Source: Nelumbo lutea (lineage: Eukaryota > Streptophyta > Magnoliopsida > Proteales > Nelumbonaceae). Taken from it: a stretch of DNA of 64,000 nucleotides. Below the pieces are notes generated by a model. That model did not search any database. It saw only the letters and a program-made list of their open reading frames with translations, and was not told the DNA's origin. Below are positions 36,155 to 48,222 of the stretch, piece by piece (position 1 is the first letter of the stretch; the number at the start of each line of letters is the position of its first letter). A program made the position numbers and the translations under genes. The stretch is from the NCBI GenBank assembly GCA_022828595.1, contig JAKGHH010000002.1, positions 69,288,383-69,352,382 on the forward strand. Reading direction: 5' to 3'.

Positions 36155-37102
36155 CTTTAATTTTACATGATCTAACCCTATAGGCTGAGTATGTTGTAGA
36201 TATATGGATGATCTACCATGTCCATAGATCAACTGAATTTTTTTTATAATTAATTGATTATATATATATATATATTTATTTATTTATTTATTTTTGGAAT
36301 AAAAAATGTTTATAATTTCTTTAATTTTATGTAATTTAACCCTATAGGCTGAGTATGTTGTAGATCTATGGATGATCTACCATGTCCGTTGATCAAATTC
36401 ATTCAATTATTCTGTTACATATCTACTTTTCTTAATTTTAATTTAAATTTTAGAATAAAACATGAAAAATAATTATTTTAATAAAAATAAATAATTATTT
36501 AGTTTTTAGAAAATTAGAATGAAACATGCAAAATAACTACTTGATCTATTATGTCCATAAATCCATTCAATTTTTTTGTTGCATATTTACTTTTCTTAAT
36601 TTTAATTTAATTTTAAAATAAATTAATAAAACATCCAAAATAATTATTTGAATAAAAATAAATAATTATTTAGTTTTTAGAAAATTAGAATGAAAAATGC
36701 AAAATAATTACTTGATCTATTATGTCCACAAATCCATTCAATTTTGCTATTACATATTTACTTTTCTTAATTTTAATTTAATTTTTAGAATAAAACAAGC
36801 AAATACATTATAACTGAATTAAGTACTTTATTAAATAGTATGTTTTTGTTCCCATATATTAATTACAATATGTTTTTTTTTTATAAAACCCACTAAAACA
36901 TGTTATTTTTATGCATAAATAGCTCATTTATGTCTTATATTTAGCGATACTGATGTTTATTTATGATTTATTGGAGTATTTATAGCATTTTCTTGCATAT
37001 CTTAATTTTCGTCCGTATCCATACATATCCAAGGCGTATCCCGATACATCTCTTAAATTTGCCTTTCCGATACACATAGCGTTTCCGATACTTTGAACCT
37101 TG
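35271..37102. mobile_element. hAT-type non-autonomous element (CAAGGTTTAAAA)
   Basis: The left end CAAGGTTTAAAATTTC pairs with the right end GATACTTTGAACCTTG. The 8-bp duplication gtcaatgc is exact on both sides (35263-35270, 37103-37110), as expected for hAT insertions. The 1.83-kb interior is extremely AT-rich and encodes nothing recognisable. Relatives lie at 15756 (truncated) and 40588 (short). Confidence 0.8.
35888..36420. repeat. Minisatellite inside the hAT-type element
   Basis: Four units of about 150-164 bp begin at 35888, 36038, 36196 and 36360. Each starts 'gtagatctatggatgatctacc' (or close to it), contains the inverted pair gatctatgg / ccatagatc, and ends with 'ctaaccctataggctgagta'. 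Shorter related units ('ctatggatgatctagc') are found in the 15756 relative. Confidence 0.75.
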
Positions 37103-37110
37103 GTCAATGC

Positions 37111-40100
37111 ATAAATGCATTATTATCAATACAAACAAAACTGAACCAGAGTACAAATTTACCTGAAATGAAATTTACACTCCATTTACATCGTTTTCAA
37201 ATGCAGCCTTAATGAGAATTTTACATTAACCCCATGAAGAGATTAAGTCCATGCGACCGTGGGAGGCATCTTTATCTCTTCATTAGCCAAGGCTTTTGGG
37301 ACCCCAAGATGAATATTGTTGAAATGGGCTCGTAAGATATAGGTGTATTTGTCTCTTTGTCTTCTGTGTCTTTTGTCTTATGGAATCAAATGATGCACCT
37401 GTATTCTATTCGTCTATAAATCAAAGTGGGACCGGATCTAAAAAAACTGTTTGGACTTCAATCTGTATCTCTGTTAGAACTATCAAGACTGTAGTCCCTA
37501 CCAATTTCCTTCCTCTCTTGCATAATGGACGCACTTGGAAGAAAACTAGGGTGGTCGCTTGCTGAGTATTAAACTATTAATCGCCCAATTGCGATTAATT
37601 TGTTCATATAAAACCCAATCAAGAAGCAAATCCTTTACAGATCTATTTTACTCTTTGGTTGTTTTTGGTTCGACAGGAAACAAAAGAGAAACAATAAGAA
37701 AATCTTATGATAGATGGATGGACTTTGCTTTACTCGAACTAGATAGGTTTAACTTGTGGCCGGTTCACGTTTGCAGTGATCCCTGAACATTTAAAACCTG
37801 TTGAAGCCCAGCTGGGAAATTTTTTGGTTTGGGCCTTAGGATTTGTATCGAGGCCGGGCCTGAGCCTGGGCCTGGTCCAACCCACATTATCGGAAAAGCA
37901 TGATATTGAAAAGGGTTATTTACTATAACACTTCCTCTAGTTTTGCTTTAAAAATTTATCCATGTTATAAAAAAAAACATCAAAATGATGTTTTTTAAAA
38001 CAAAAACAAATGTTGGAGTACAAATATTACATGATTTATGAAACATGATAGAGAATTCTATTTTAAATATTTCTTGTTATTTGTTGTTTAATTGGGCATT
38101 ACATTAAATGTTTTTTTACCTTCTACCTCTAATTAATACCCCCATAAAGTATGCCACATAAGCATTTCGTTTCAAGAATTTGACATTTCTCTAAATGTCT
38201 CATACACATAAGTCAAAGTGTTCATGTTTTTTTAGTGTTTATTTAAAAACATTGAAACCAAACAGTGCTTTCATGCACAATAAACACCAATACCTATACG
38301 GTGTTGATGTGACAATATTCTTTAAATAAACACCCATAGAACCAAATATAGCCTTTGCCTTTCAAAAAGACTATAACAAAGAGCTTAGACTTGAATTTGA
38401 ATCTTCCTACTTGTGATTTACCCACCAAAAAAATGTAATGAAAGCATGATTTTTTAAAGGAAAAAATGAAAAAAGAAGTGTAAGAAATTAGGCAAATCAA
38501 AATTTACCATATTAGGTTAGGGTTGGGTAAGAAATTAGGCAAACCAAAATTCACCATATTAGGTTAGGGTTGACCTCAACCCATTCAAACCCAACCCAAT
38601 TTTCTGTCCAATATGATATTTAACCCTACAATTTCACTGTCACCCTTTAATGGTTAGTGATTGAAAATTTTCCTTAAATGAATTAAAAATTATTAATGCA
38701 CGTTAAACAACATTTACCATAACTTAGAGTCTCTAATACTTCCAATAAAAGCAAATATTATTGTGCAATGAGAGGAATCACCAAAACCAAGGATCTTATA
38801 CACACGTGCTGTACTTATATACAAGTTCAACACGACATTTAATCCAAAATCTTAGGCCTTTTTTATAGGCCAACATTCTATGCATTTATATGCAAATCCC
38901 AACAATTCCCCACCCTCTCCCCTTCCCACATGTGAGTCCCTTCCACATTAAGTACTTTGTATTCCACCTGAAATGAAAGTCATTATTATATCACCGTGTT
39001 TGACGTGCACCAATTAAGAGCATAAGAGCCCTTGGGTGTCAAATGAAGAATCATTCATGGATGGGCCAAACCATGGGAGTCGCAAATCACTCAACCATGA
39101 GAGTACATTCCGATGGATAGAATCATCATGAAAGATCATCTCTTGCCAACTATTCAACCATGGAGCCATGGGAGACACCATGTGTATATGTTAATATTTG
39201 CATTCATCTAAACCTGACTTTAATATCATTGTTGTGCAATGAGAAGAATTGGGCATCCTTTAACCAAAAATCTTAAACCACTGGGTTATGGACCAATCCA
39301 AATCCCTTCAATCTCTTTTCTTTTTAATGGGAGACTTTTTAGCTCCATAGATTTACATGTGAACCCAACAATTTTCCCCCATGTGTGGGTTTCTTTAATA
39401 TATATTAGGTCCTCTATACTCTATATATATTACTATATCACCAAATTTGATGTGCACCAACCAAAAACCCTTTGTTCATGACTGAAAAGAGCCGTCACTC
39501 AACTGTGAGTCGGTGTATCAGGCCAAGGATTAAAATACTGATATTATACACTCGATATAAAACATATTGTATCCATATCAATGTATTCCTATATGCTTGG
39601 ATACACCAATAACAAATGTTTTAAAAGAAAAATAAAAATTTAAAATGATAAATGAAACCTCTTGAGACCAATAAAATATAAAAAAGTAAAAAAATAAAAA
39701 TACCAATAACATAACATATCAAGTCATATCAATATGCATCAATACTCAACTTAAGGATATAAGGCGTCTTGATATTTTAATGCTTGGGTCAATCCTTGAA
39801 AATCATTAAACACTCAACGATAAGGGACATTATAATGGATAGAAGCATCATGAAAAATCAACTGCTCTTACCAAGTATTCAACAATGGGAAAACCAAAGC
39901 TAAGGAGCCACCATATGTAATGATAAAAAGAGTCACGAGAACCAAGAGTTTGCACACATGTATTACTTATACATGTGGTGGCCAATAGGTATTTGGGATT
40001 ATAAGAAACAAAAACAGGGGACTTGGATACATGAATATGTTGATCAACACGGTGACCTAAATTGGCATTAGGGTTGACATGACTGAAGTTATAGTGCTTG

Positions 40101-40132
40101 CCCCACACTTAAAAAGGACTTGATATTTATTA
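37111..40132. other. Unassigned intergenic DNA
   Basis: Open frames at 37380-37565 and 37559-37786 look less simple in composition than their surroundings, but I recognise no family. Two diverged copies of a phrase 'ttgtgcaatgagaggaatc' / 'ttgtgcaatgagaagaatt' lie at about 38761 and 39233. Near 39535-39780 a degraded 'gatataagg'-type repeat is visible. Confidence 0.4.
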
Positions 40133-40498
40133 TTTAATTAAGGAAAAATTCTCGATTAGTACCCTGTATTTTGAGCCTAGTATCATTTTGGTTTCCAAAC
40201 TTTAAAATGTAATAATTTATTATCCAAACTTTTAAAACGGGACAATCTAGTACTTACCGTTAATTAAATATTAACCTATTGTTAGGTGATGTTTGAAAAA
40301 GACGCAAATGTCCTTCAAGTGTCATTTAATTTTCTTTACCAATCATCTAAACGTTGACAAAAAAATAAAGTCCCAAACCTTTAACTATTCCATTCAAAAA
40401 AGTTGGGGTCACGTTTGTGTGGGCATTCTAGTAACCCCAACTTTCTTGAATAGAAAAGGCAAGCATTTGGGACTGTTAATTTTTTGTCAATGTTTGGA

Positions 40499-40738
40499 TG
40501 GTTGATAAAGAAAATTAGATGACACTCAAAGGGTACTTGTGTCTTTTTCAAATGCCACTTAACGGCTTAACAGCTAGTTAAAGTCAGCAAGGTTCAAAAT
40601 ATCGACATGTATCGGCCGTATGGTTGATAAAGAAAATTATATGACACTCGAAGGGCATTTGTGTCTTTTTCAATTACCACTTAACGACTGGTTAACAACT
40701 AGTTAAAGTCAGCAAGGTTCAAAGTATCGACATGTATC
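40499..40738. repeat. 122-bp tandem duplication across an insertion junction
   Basis: Copy one (40499-40620) and copy two (from 40621) both run from 'tggttgataaagaaaatta' through 'agtcagcaaggttcaaa' to 'gacatgtatc'. Each contains the boundary between the Mutator-like element and the left end of the hAT-type element. Confidence 0.85.
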
Positions 40739-40931
40739 AGCCCATATGTCATTCCGAGACCCCTCTGATACGCCCCTATAGTTGGTGTATCAGGGACCTG
40801 ACTAGTTCAGGGGGTGGAGGAGCCCTAAACCGGCCCTTGTGAACCAGTTTCAGAAAAAAAATTAAAAAAAGTATTGATTCCCTTGATACGCCCCTACTGG
40901 TGTATCGGGCGTATCGATATTTTGAACCTTG
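40588..40931. mobile_element. Short hAT-type element nested in the Mutator-like element
   Basis: Ends CAAGGTTCAAAATATCGACA and ATCGATATTTTGAACCTTG are inverted copies. The flanks aaagtcag (40580-40587) and aaagttag (40932-40939) are an 8-bp duplication with one change. It belongs to the family of the 35271 element. Confidence 0.75.
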
Positions 40932-41343
40932 AAAGTTAGGTATTGAATTGTCATATTTTGAAAGTTTAGGTATTGAATTGTCGCATTTTAAAATTCAGGA
41001 ACCAAAGTGACACTAGGCCGAAATTACAGGGTACTAATCAGGAATTTTCCCTTTAATTAAAGTCCTCACTTTATAAACGAAAACAAAAGTGTGTTCCCCT
41101 TTTGAGGATATATATTAGTACAATTTGGTATCATTAAAATTTTACAAGTTAATATCATCATGAATCGTTTTGGTTTGCCTAAGTCTGAAAACATATGTCT
41201 ATGCCCATGCTCAGCTTGGACATCCAAATTAGACGATATAAATTAATAAAATTATACATTTTAAAAATAAGATAATTATTATATATACCCTCAGGGTTTA
41301 AGGAAACTACTATGCTCCATAGTTTCACTATAAAAGTCCAAAC

Positions 41344-41611
41344 TAGGGTTGTTCACGGGTCGGGTTGGGTCGGTTTACTGGGGTTTTCCCAACTGACTTG
41401 ACCTAGTCGGGTTACCTGAGATGGAAACTGAAACTGACCCAGTGTTAAGCAAAACCGACCTAGTCGGTTTGAGTCAGGTTGGGTTTTGCTCCTGTACAAA
41501 AAGGACATAGAAGCCTAGAAGGAAATATCTATTCTGAAAACTGAAAACTGAAAATTGAAGTTTTTAAGATATTTTCTGGAAATATATTTAAAACTGAAAT
41601 ATGTATTTTAG

Positions 41612-41659
<48 letters not shown>

Positions 41660-41935
41660 AAAAATATACATACAAATATATTGGAATATATATTTTCTAG
41701 AAATATATATCTCATATATTTCAAAATATATATTTTTTAGATATAGATTTTTTTCAGATAATTCGGTTTTTATGCAAAATCGAAATATCTTTATTTAACA
41801 GTTTTAAATATAAAATATATTTAAATTAAAACCGAAATATATATTTAAATAGATTAGGTTTTTCATACAAAACTGAAAACTGAAGTTTTTAAGATATTTT
41901 CTGGAAATATATTTAAAACTGAAATATGTATTTTA

Positions 41936-41971
<36 letters not shown>

Positions 41972-42947
41972 AAAAATATACATACAAATATATTGAAATA
42001 TATATTTTCTGGAAATATATATCTCACATATTTCACAATATATATTTTTTAGATATAGATTTTGTAAAACTGAAATATCTGTACTTAACAGTTATAAATA
42101 AAAATATATATTTAAATAGATTAGGTTTTTCATACAAAACTGAAGTTTTTTGTGCAAATATATCATCATTAACCAGATTTTTTTTCAAAGCTTAAATTTA
42201 AACAAAACACAAATAAAATATATCAACTTGTAACATGCATTAAATTAAAAAATAAATAAAAAATACTAACCTTTGAATGACTGAAGTTGAGACTTTGAGA
42301 ATGAGACTTGAGCTTGAGTTGAGGGAATGAGAAGTTTGAGAAGATGGGAGTTGGGAGAGCCAACTTCAAATGATGTCTTGAAATTGAGACTTGAGAACTT
42401 GAAATTTTAAATTTCTTATTCTTGAGTTGAGAGTCAAATTGTATTAGAGAATAGAGATTGTGCTTGAGTTGGGGGGCTAAGGGGGGCGGACCAAGTTAGA
42501 ATTAGAATAGAAGACAAAAGTTATCAAGAAAATAGAAAGTCAAATTGTTTTATAGAAAAAAAAGCCGAATTTTGTATATTTCAAGAAACTTTCTAAGTTC
42601 TAATCTAAGTAAAAAATAACACCTAGTTCTAATTGTAATTGCCTAATTGGTGTAAAAGACTATAGAAACTAGGATAGAGACAACTTAGTTAAGTAGGAAC
42701 TAGAAGATTAGGTTAGGTTGTAATTAGGAATTAGGATAGAGGCAACTTAGTTAAGTAGGAACTAAATCGGTTTGGTTCGGGTTGGTTTTGGTTTTCACAC
42801 AAGAAAACTGAAACCAACCCGAGCCATCGGTTTATGACTTTGTACAATCCAAAACCGATCGGTGCTTATGAAAACCCAGCCAACTCAAGTTGGGTCGGTC
42901 TGGGTTGGTCGGGTTGGTCGGGTTGGGCCTTCTTATGAACAACCCTA
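41344..42947. mobile_element. 1.6-kb hAT non-autonomous element
   Basis: The left end TAGGGTTGTTCACGGG pairs with the right end TTATGAACAACCCTA. The flanks gtccaaac and gtacaaac are an 8-bp duplication with one change. Both subterminal regions are rich in ggtcggg / cccgacc words, and (AT)n runs lie at about 41616 and 41938. A block of roughly 230 bp ('aaaactgaaaactgaagttttt...') is duplicated at 41530 and 41868. The element at 55819 is a shorter relative in the opposite orientation. Confidence 0.8.
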
Positions 42948-44231
42948 GTACAAACATACCTAATGCAGATTTCTAATTCCACTACAGATCTTTAAACATT
43001 CAAAATGCCAAAAATCCTCACTCTATACACCAATGCTTGCTTGTGAATTGACATCAATTCCGAGCTGGCACTTACCCCAACTGTATGGTAGGCCTAAAAA
43101 TTCTGACCCTGGGCTGAACTGTCTTTCTCCCTAGTTTCAAAACCTATTTATACGTGCCTTGTAAGATGTCTCCACATAACACAAATAGGTCGACCCTACC
43201 CAACACAAATAGGTCATCTATTAATAAAACATTTATGTTTTTCATAATCCCATTTTTACTTCTTTCCCCGCTCCCTCCCTCCTCTCTGTCTCTCTTCTCC
43301 TTTTGTTCCCTGCTCATTCAACCTTTAAAAGATATCAAACAAAAATTCTTTAGTGGCCGTGGTCCGATGGATAAAAGAGTAAGTAGAAAGAAAGGAAGAA
43401 CAAGACGAGAAGGAAGAAAAAAAAAACAAGAAGATAAGAGAAAGAATGGCATATCTTAAAATTTTAATAAATATTTAAATACACTTTTTTTATGCACGAG
43501 GAAGATAGAAAACTAAGCCAGCGAGGGAATCTCCTGCCAGCAGAGTCAAGAAGAAAACATTTAAATACATTTTGGTACTTTATCCAGTACACTTAACATT
43601 GAAACTAATCAACTATATATAAGCGCTCCAACAAACATAATAACTAAAGAAAACCAAAGAAAGAAAAAACTGAAAAAAAAAAAAAAACAAGACTGAGAAT
43701 ATAAAAAGTGTTTTTTTTTTTTTTTTTTTTTTGAGATGAAAACACCAACACAAATGCTCAAGACTGAGAATAAAGAAAACGAAAGCTCTCAAATTCCTTT
43801 CAAGTCTCATTAACAATTCAATCACAAGCTGCCTGTCTGTCTCCAGCTCATAAAACTTCCGAACGTTGGTGGACAACTCACTGTCTCACCCTGAAAAAAT
43901 AACGAAAGTTACATTCTATCTTTTTAAGTCTCGAGCTCTGTTAAAAGATTCTCCTCGTCTACTTTCATAGACGGTATACAAATTGCCCTTACCCTATATT
44001 CTATAAGCAAGACACCTTCCTATTGGAGACTATATCTTCCGTATGCCAAAAGAATTCATGCCAACATAGTCGTGTAGTCTTTCTGTAATTCTGTCTATAC
44101 ACAAAACATCACAAGTCTGAAGAACCCTATACCCTAGAAACAGAACTTCAAGTTTCCAGCTCCAAATCTCCTAAATAAACAAATTGATCAAAGAAACAAT
44201 GGACCCAGGAATTAAAAACGTAAGAATCAAG
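42948..44231. other. Intergenic DNA and likely 3' UTR of the next gene
   Basis: 42955-43140 is a diverged copy of 34990-35180 (shared 'tcaattccgagct', 'ccccaactgta', 'ttctgacc'). A small direct repeat 'aacacaaataggtc' lies at 43179 and 43203. A poly-T run is at about 43711-43732. The last few hundred bases probably include the 3' UTR of the minus-strand gene. Confidence 0.4.
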
Positions 44232-44987
44232 CTAATCGGACTGTTTGGACGGCCTAGCGATTGGACCGGCCGGAGAGCGAAACCCCACCGTCACGGCATC
44301 GTATACGCACTGGTGAAACGGTACCTCTGTGCCTTTTGCATCCGAACACACCTCGCAGACGACTGATACTGAACTATTCGTCGAGATATGATCTGTAACG
44401 CTTTCATACTCTGTATACGGACGTGGGTTCGTGTTCGCCGTAGACATCATGAACTCCTCTCTCATCCTCTGCAGCTTCCGTATCTGATTCTCATAATCCA
44501 CGCGCCCCAACCCCAGCATCCCTTGTCCCGCGGACAGATACTCCGGCGTTGCAGTTTGACCATAGAATGGCAATAACATGCCGGAATCCCGTCGTAGAAG
44601 AATTTTCTCTGGTGGAGGTATTTTCTCATGCAGGTAATTGATTGGTCGAGGCGGTAGGTGATTATCCCCTGTCCCTCTTCTCTCCCTCCTCGACCGCTTC
44701 ATCATTGTGACGAAGAAGAAGCAATCTTTGTCTTCAAGAATTGTAGAAAAATCTACCTTGTCGGTAATCGGAATTCTGCGGCGATTTTCCGGCGGTGATC
44801 TTGATGGTTTCCGGCGGATGAGAGAAATGGCGATCTGCTGAGGAGGGATTCCGATTTTCTGACTCAGAAAGGATCGGAAATTCTTAAATTCCAGAGACGG
44901 ATGCACGCTGACGCTGCCGAGATCGATTTCGCGCTCCCCATCAGAGAAGATCACCGGAAAAGAAGCGATTGTAAAATTCTCCGTCAT
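44232..44987 (-). CDS. Conserved plant protein, DUF7138-like, 251 residues
   Basis: This is one uninterrupted minus-strand frame with no intron. Near the N-terminus it has FPVIFSDGEREIDLGSV and HPSLEFKNFRSFLSQKIGIP, followed by a serine/arginine-proline linker and PITDKVDF...EDKDCFFFVTMMKRSRRER (about residues 70-106). Near the C-terminus is VVCEVCSDAKG...PFHQCVYDAVTVGF and then RSPAGPIARP. This N-terminal 'FPV.F.DGERE', central 'KDCFF.V..KRSRRER' and C-terminal 'FH.CVYDAVTVGFRSPAGPIARP' order is that of a plant family annotated as DUF7138. The biochemical role is unknown. The paired cysteines and histidine near the end could bind a metal (inference). No signal peptide or membrane span. Confidence 0.85.
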   Translation of the reverse strand: MTENFTIASFPVIFSDGEREIDLGSVSVHPSLEFKNFRSFLSQKIGIPPQQIAISLIRRKPSRSPPENRRRIPITDKVDFSTILEDKDCFFFVTMMKRSRRERRGTGDNHLPPRPINYLHEKIPPPEKILLRRDSGMLLPFYGQTATPEYLSAGQGMLGLGRVDYENQIRKLQRMREEFMMSTANTNPRPYTEYESVTDHISTNSSVSVVCEVCSDAKGTEVPFHQCVYDAVTVGFRSPAGPIARPSKQSD

Positions 44988-46241
44988 ATTTACTGGATTC
45001 CCGGCGAAATTTCGTCAATCCACCGGCGGAACTCCAGGGGCAAGGAGGAGTTTGGACGAATAGGGTTCATAAGGAAGATACGAGAGCAGTTTAAATTGGA
45101 GAAAGGGACCAGGTTTCAACTTTCAAATCTGAAAACTGCATGAAGAAAGTAATTATGTGAAGGCGGTGAGGATATTTCTGTAAATAACACATTTTATATT
45201 TTAGAGGAAAAAACAAAAAGTTTATTCAACTCTTAGATTTCTTCGCGCTACGGACAAGATGTACACTCGTTGTTTGCTGCAAGGGAACCTTGGGTCGGAA
45301 TCTTTTTATGTAGAAGGTAATCAACGTTCAGATTCTGGAAAATGTTCATAAACCATAGAATCAGAATATTATTCCCGGTTTCGGATTCCGATTTCCGAAC
45401 CACGTTGGCTTTTGATATTGCACGTTGCTGATGGTCGTGTTTATTCATCGGCAAGAAGCCCAAAAGCCAGATTCCCTTGTTTGGTGGAAGTTGGAACGGG
45501 TCCCATCCGAACTCAGAAGTTGCTTCAACCTAAGATTCGCATCTAAGGGTACAATTTCAAATACTACACTGAGAACTCCAATGGTAAAACATTGGCTGTT
45601 GTCAAAACCTTGGCGGCTCCCAAAAGGGCCAAAACAGTCCATGCTGTTTATTTACAAACGGCTAAAGTGATGTTGATGCTGTGATAAATACCCTATTAGG
45701 TTTGGGATGGGTTTGAATTTTGACTTTAGGATATCCGATATCTGACATCCGAAATGCATAAATATGAACCTATTATATTAAATGTCATGTACAAATTTAT
45801 AAAATTTAAATATTAAGATAATTATTCTATTATTAACATTTTATTTGTATAAATTTCTTGGGATTAAAATCATCATTTGATGTAAATTTGGATTTGATAG
45901 ACTATTTATTTCATTTAGTTATAAAATGCTAATTTTAAATATTATTCCTTTTAATTTTTAGTTAGAATTGTTAATCATATATATATATTGATTGTTTTGA
46001 TTAACACAAAAGTTAATAAAATCTATTTTATTTCATTAAATAACACAAAAGGTGAAATGGCTTAGTGGCTTATAGTGTTAAGCGATTTTGCGCTATCATA
46101 GGTAGGTTCGGGAATGGATAGGGCAATTTGCATAGGTACCCTACTTGTTGTCATTCATAGATGCAACATTTTACAAGCCTCTAGTGATGCGAAAGACGAA
46201 AGTTTCTAATTTGAACAAAGTGAGTTGAGGTCAATCCTACA
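44988..46241. other. Promoter side of the DUF7138-like gene and intergenic DNA
   Basis: The first few hundred bases should contain the 5' UTR and promoter of the minus-strand gene; I see no clear TATA box. Overlapping open frames at 45425-45670 are not recognisable. From 45680 onward the sequence is AT-rich without features. Confidence 0.4.
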
Positions 46242-46595
46242 TAGGGCTGTCAATGGATCAGGTTGGATCCGAACCGATTGGATCGATTCTAGTTTTTTAA
46301 TATATTATCTCGATTTTTATTGGTTTAGAACCAGTTCCACCTAGTTTTGGTTTTCAAACGATACAAACCCAACTTGAGTTATATATATTAAATAAATTAA
46401 TATTATATAACATTTTTAATAAATTTATTATAATCAGGTTCATCGGGTCAGACACGATTATCCTAAAAACCTATCAGCTCAATTCTGGGTCTAAAATTAC
46501 AGATCCTATTGGGTTCAAATTTTCAGTTCCAAGTCCTTAATATTTATTGTCAGGTTTGCTCTGGTTCTATCCAAACTCGATCGTTGACAGTTGTA
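46242..46595. mobile_element. hAT-type MITE
   Basis: The left end TAGGGCTGTCAATGGATC pairs with the right end CGTTGACAGTTGTA. The flanks share 'tccta' but the 8-bp duplication has decayed. It resembles the element at 4223 in having ggatc/gatcc and gggtc-rich subterminal sequence. Confidence 0.6.
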
Positions 46596-46599
46596 TCCT

Positions 46600-47762
46600 A
46601 TTCAACCCAAGGTTACAAATAGTATCTGATTCTTCAAATTCCAAATTCGATTCCATAAGGATGATTTGAATCCAAATCCATTTATATTTGGATAAAATAT
46701 AGATCCATTCTATTCAATCTCATATGATTAAGCTCAGTTTGGAACGAGTACAAATACAAAACATGTAGAGTGCCAATTCTTACATTTAGTATTATTTTGT
46801 ATGTATTTTTTACTGTATATATTTGTATTTGTACACCTCCCTAGATTCAATTTGATTTAAATATATTTATTCATATATACTCAAAATCTATATTATATCT
46901 ATTAATAAGGTTGCTCTAAATGTTGTATTTTTATTAAATTGTCACTGCTTCAAATTTCATATAAGTAATTTTTAATTCATTTATTCATAAAATATAACAT
47001 TAAAGTCCTTTTTAGTTCATAACAACAACAACAATAATGATAAATAAATAATAATAATAATTTGATCATTTTTAGTTTAATTTATTTATACTATTTAACA
47101 TCTGGTGGATTTGATCTGATTGGAATTTGATTATAAACAAAACAAATTTGGATCTACTAATGTCTTATTTGATTCAATCCATTTGTATCCCTAATTATGA
47201 ATTCTAACCCAACTTAAAATTCCTAAGCCTTAATCCGATGTGGGCTTACCCCCAACTTTTTTCTCCATCATGTTAAAATTTCATAAAATCTCTCAATTTT
47301 TATGACCTTGACCTTATTTTTTATTAGTATTTACTTCTTTGATGTTTTTATTGGTTCCTTCAATAGAATGAAAAAGTAAATAAATGTTTCAAATGATCAA
47401 AGTTTATTTGAATTATAAATCTAAAATCGTAAAATCAACAATAATAAGACAGAAAATTATGGAATGAAAACCAGTGATGACAACTTCTCATCAGGGTTAC
47501 AATATAAGAATTATTCATTTAGTTCGTAGTCAGAATCCGAATTGGAATGGTTTATTCCTCCTCCCTATTTGGTTTAGACGTGAACCTGAATTCGAATGAA
47601 AATTAGTTAGAAAGAATGATTTTAGTGTGCGTTGGGCTCAAGCTGAATAGTTCGGGCTTAACCACAGGCTCAAGCCGAGTTCAGGCTTTAGTCCAAATTC
47701 TTAGGGTTAGGGCTACATTGAACTAAAGCCCGAACCCAGAGCACCCAGCTTGCACCCCTATA
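46600..47762. other. Unassigned AT-rich DNA
   Basis: A copy of the small GAGTACAAATAC MITE family lies at about 46731-46850. (AAT)n/(AAC)n-like simple sequence occurs at 47022-47060. Nothing coding is seen. Confidence 0.4.
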
Positions 47763-48222
47763 TAGGGATGTTAATGGATCGGGTTAAATGGTAAATCTGG
47801 CTTGACCCAACCCTATAGAGTATAGGGTTAGGTAAGGGTTTTAATTCTTTGACCCGAATCAGGTTCGGGTTTAGGCTGAGCCATCCCACTAGGTCATGAT
47901 ACCCTGCATATATATGAGTATTCTAGCAATTTTTTGACTTCTAACTTTATAGGTTTAAAGTTAATAATTTATTTACATGTTGATATTGATTTTCTCCTTT
48001 TTTAATTGGAAAAAGTAACACATTAGAATCTATAAAACAATTTCTTAACTTAAATTAATATACTTTAAGTCTTCAAAACGTGTTGAAAAATACATTTGAA
48101 ATTATACATGTTGAATCAAATCAAAATCGGGTTACACCCTATAGGGTTGGGTTGGGTTCGGGAACTATGTATTTTTTAGCCAGGTCAAGTTAGGGTCAAG
48201 GCAAGCCCATGCCAAACCCCTA
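47763..48222. mobile_element. hAT-type MITE, ends only approximate
   Basis: TAGGGATGTTAATGGATCGG at the left and CCATGCCAAACCCCTA at the right are imperfect inverted ends, with gggttaggg-like subterminal words. I could not confirm a target duplication. Confidence 0.5.

Larger units (their letters stand above)
40142..41051. mobile_element. Mutator-like element with long inverted repeats
   Basis: The left end (GGAAAAATTCTCGATTAGTA...) and right end (...TACTAATCAGGAATTTTCCC) are inverted copies over at least 60 bp. The 9-bp duplication tttaattaa is exact (40133-40141, 41052-41060), which is diagnostic of Mutator-like elements. The inverted similarity reaches deep into the element (the 'ccttcaagtgtcatttaattttct' and 'agaaaattagatgacactcaaagg' arms), so it is a foldback type. 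A later element sits inside it. Confidence 0.8.

Noticed and set aside
37380..37786. Two overlapping open frames with less AT-rich codons
   Set aside because: I considered mitochondrial ribosomal or cytochrome maturation genes, but no conserved motif supports any of them.
43154..43459. 101-codon frame with a hydrophobic stretch and a basic tail
   Set aside because: The composition follows from CT-rich and GA-rich simple sequence; there is no conserved pattern.
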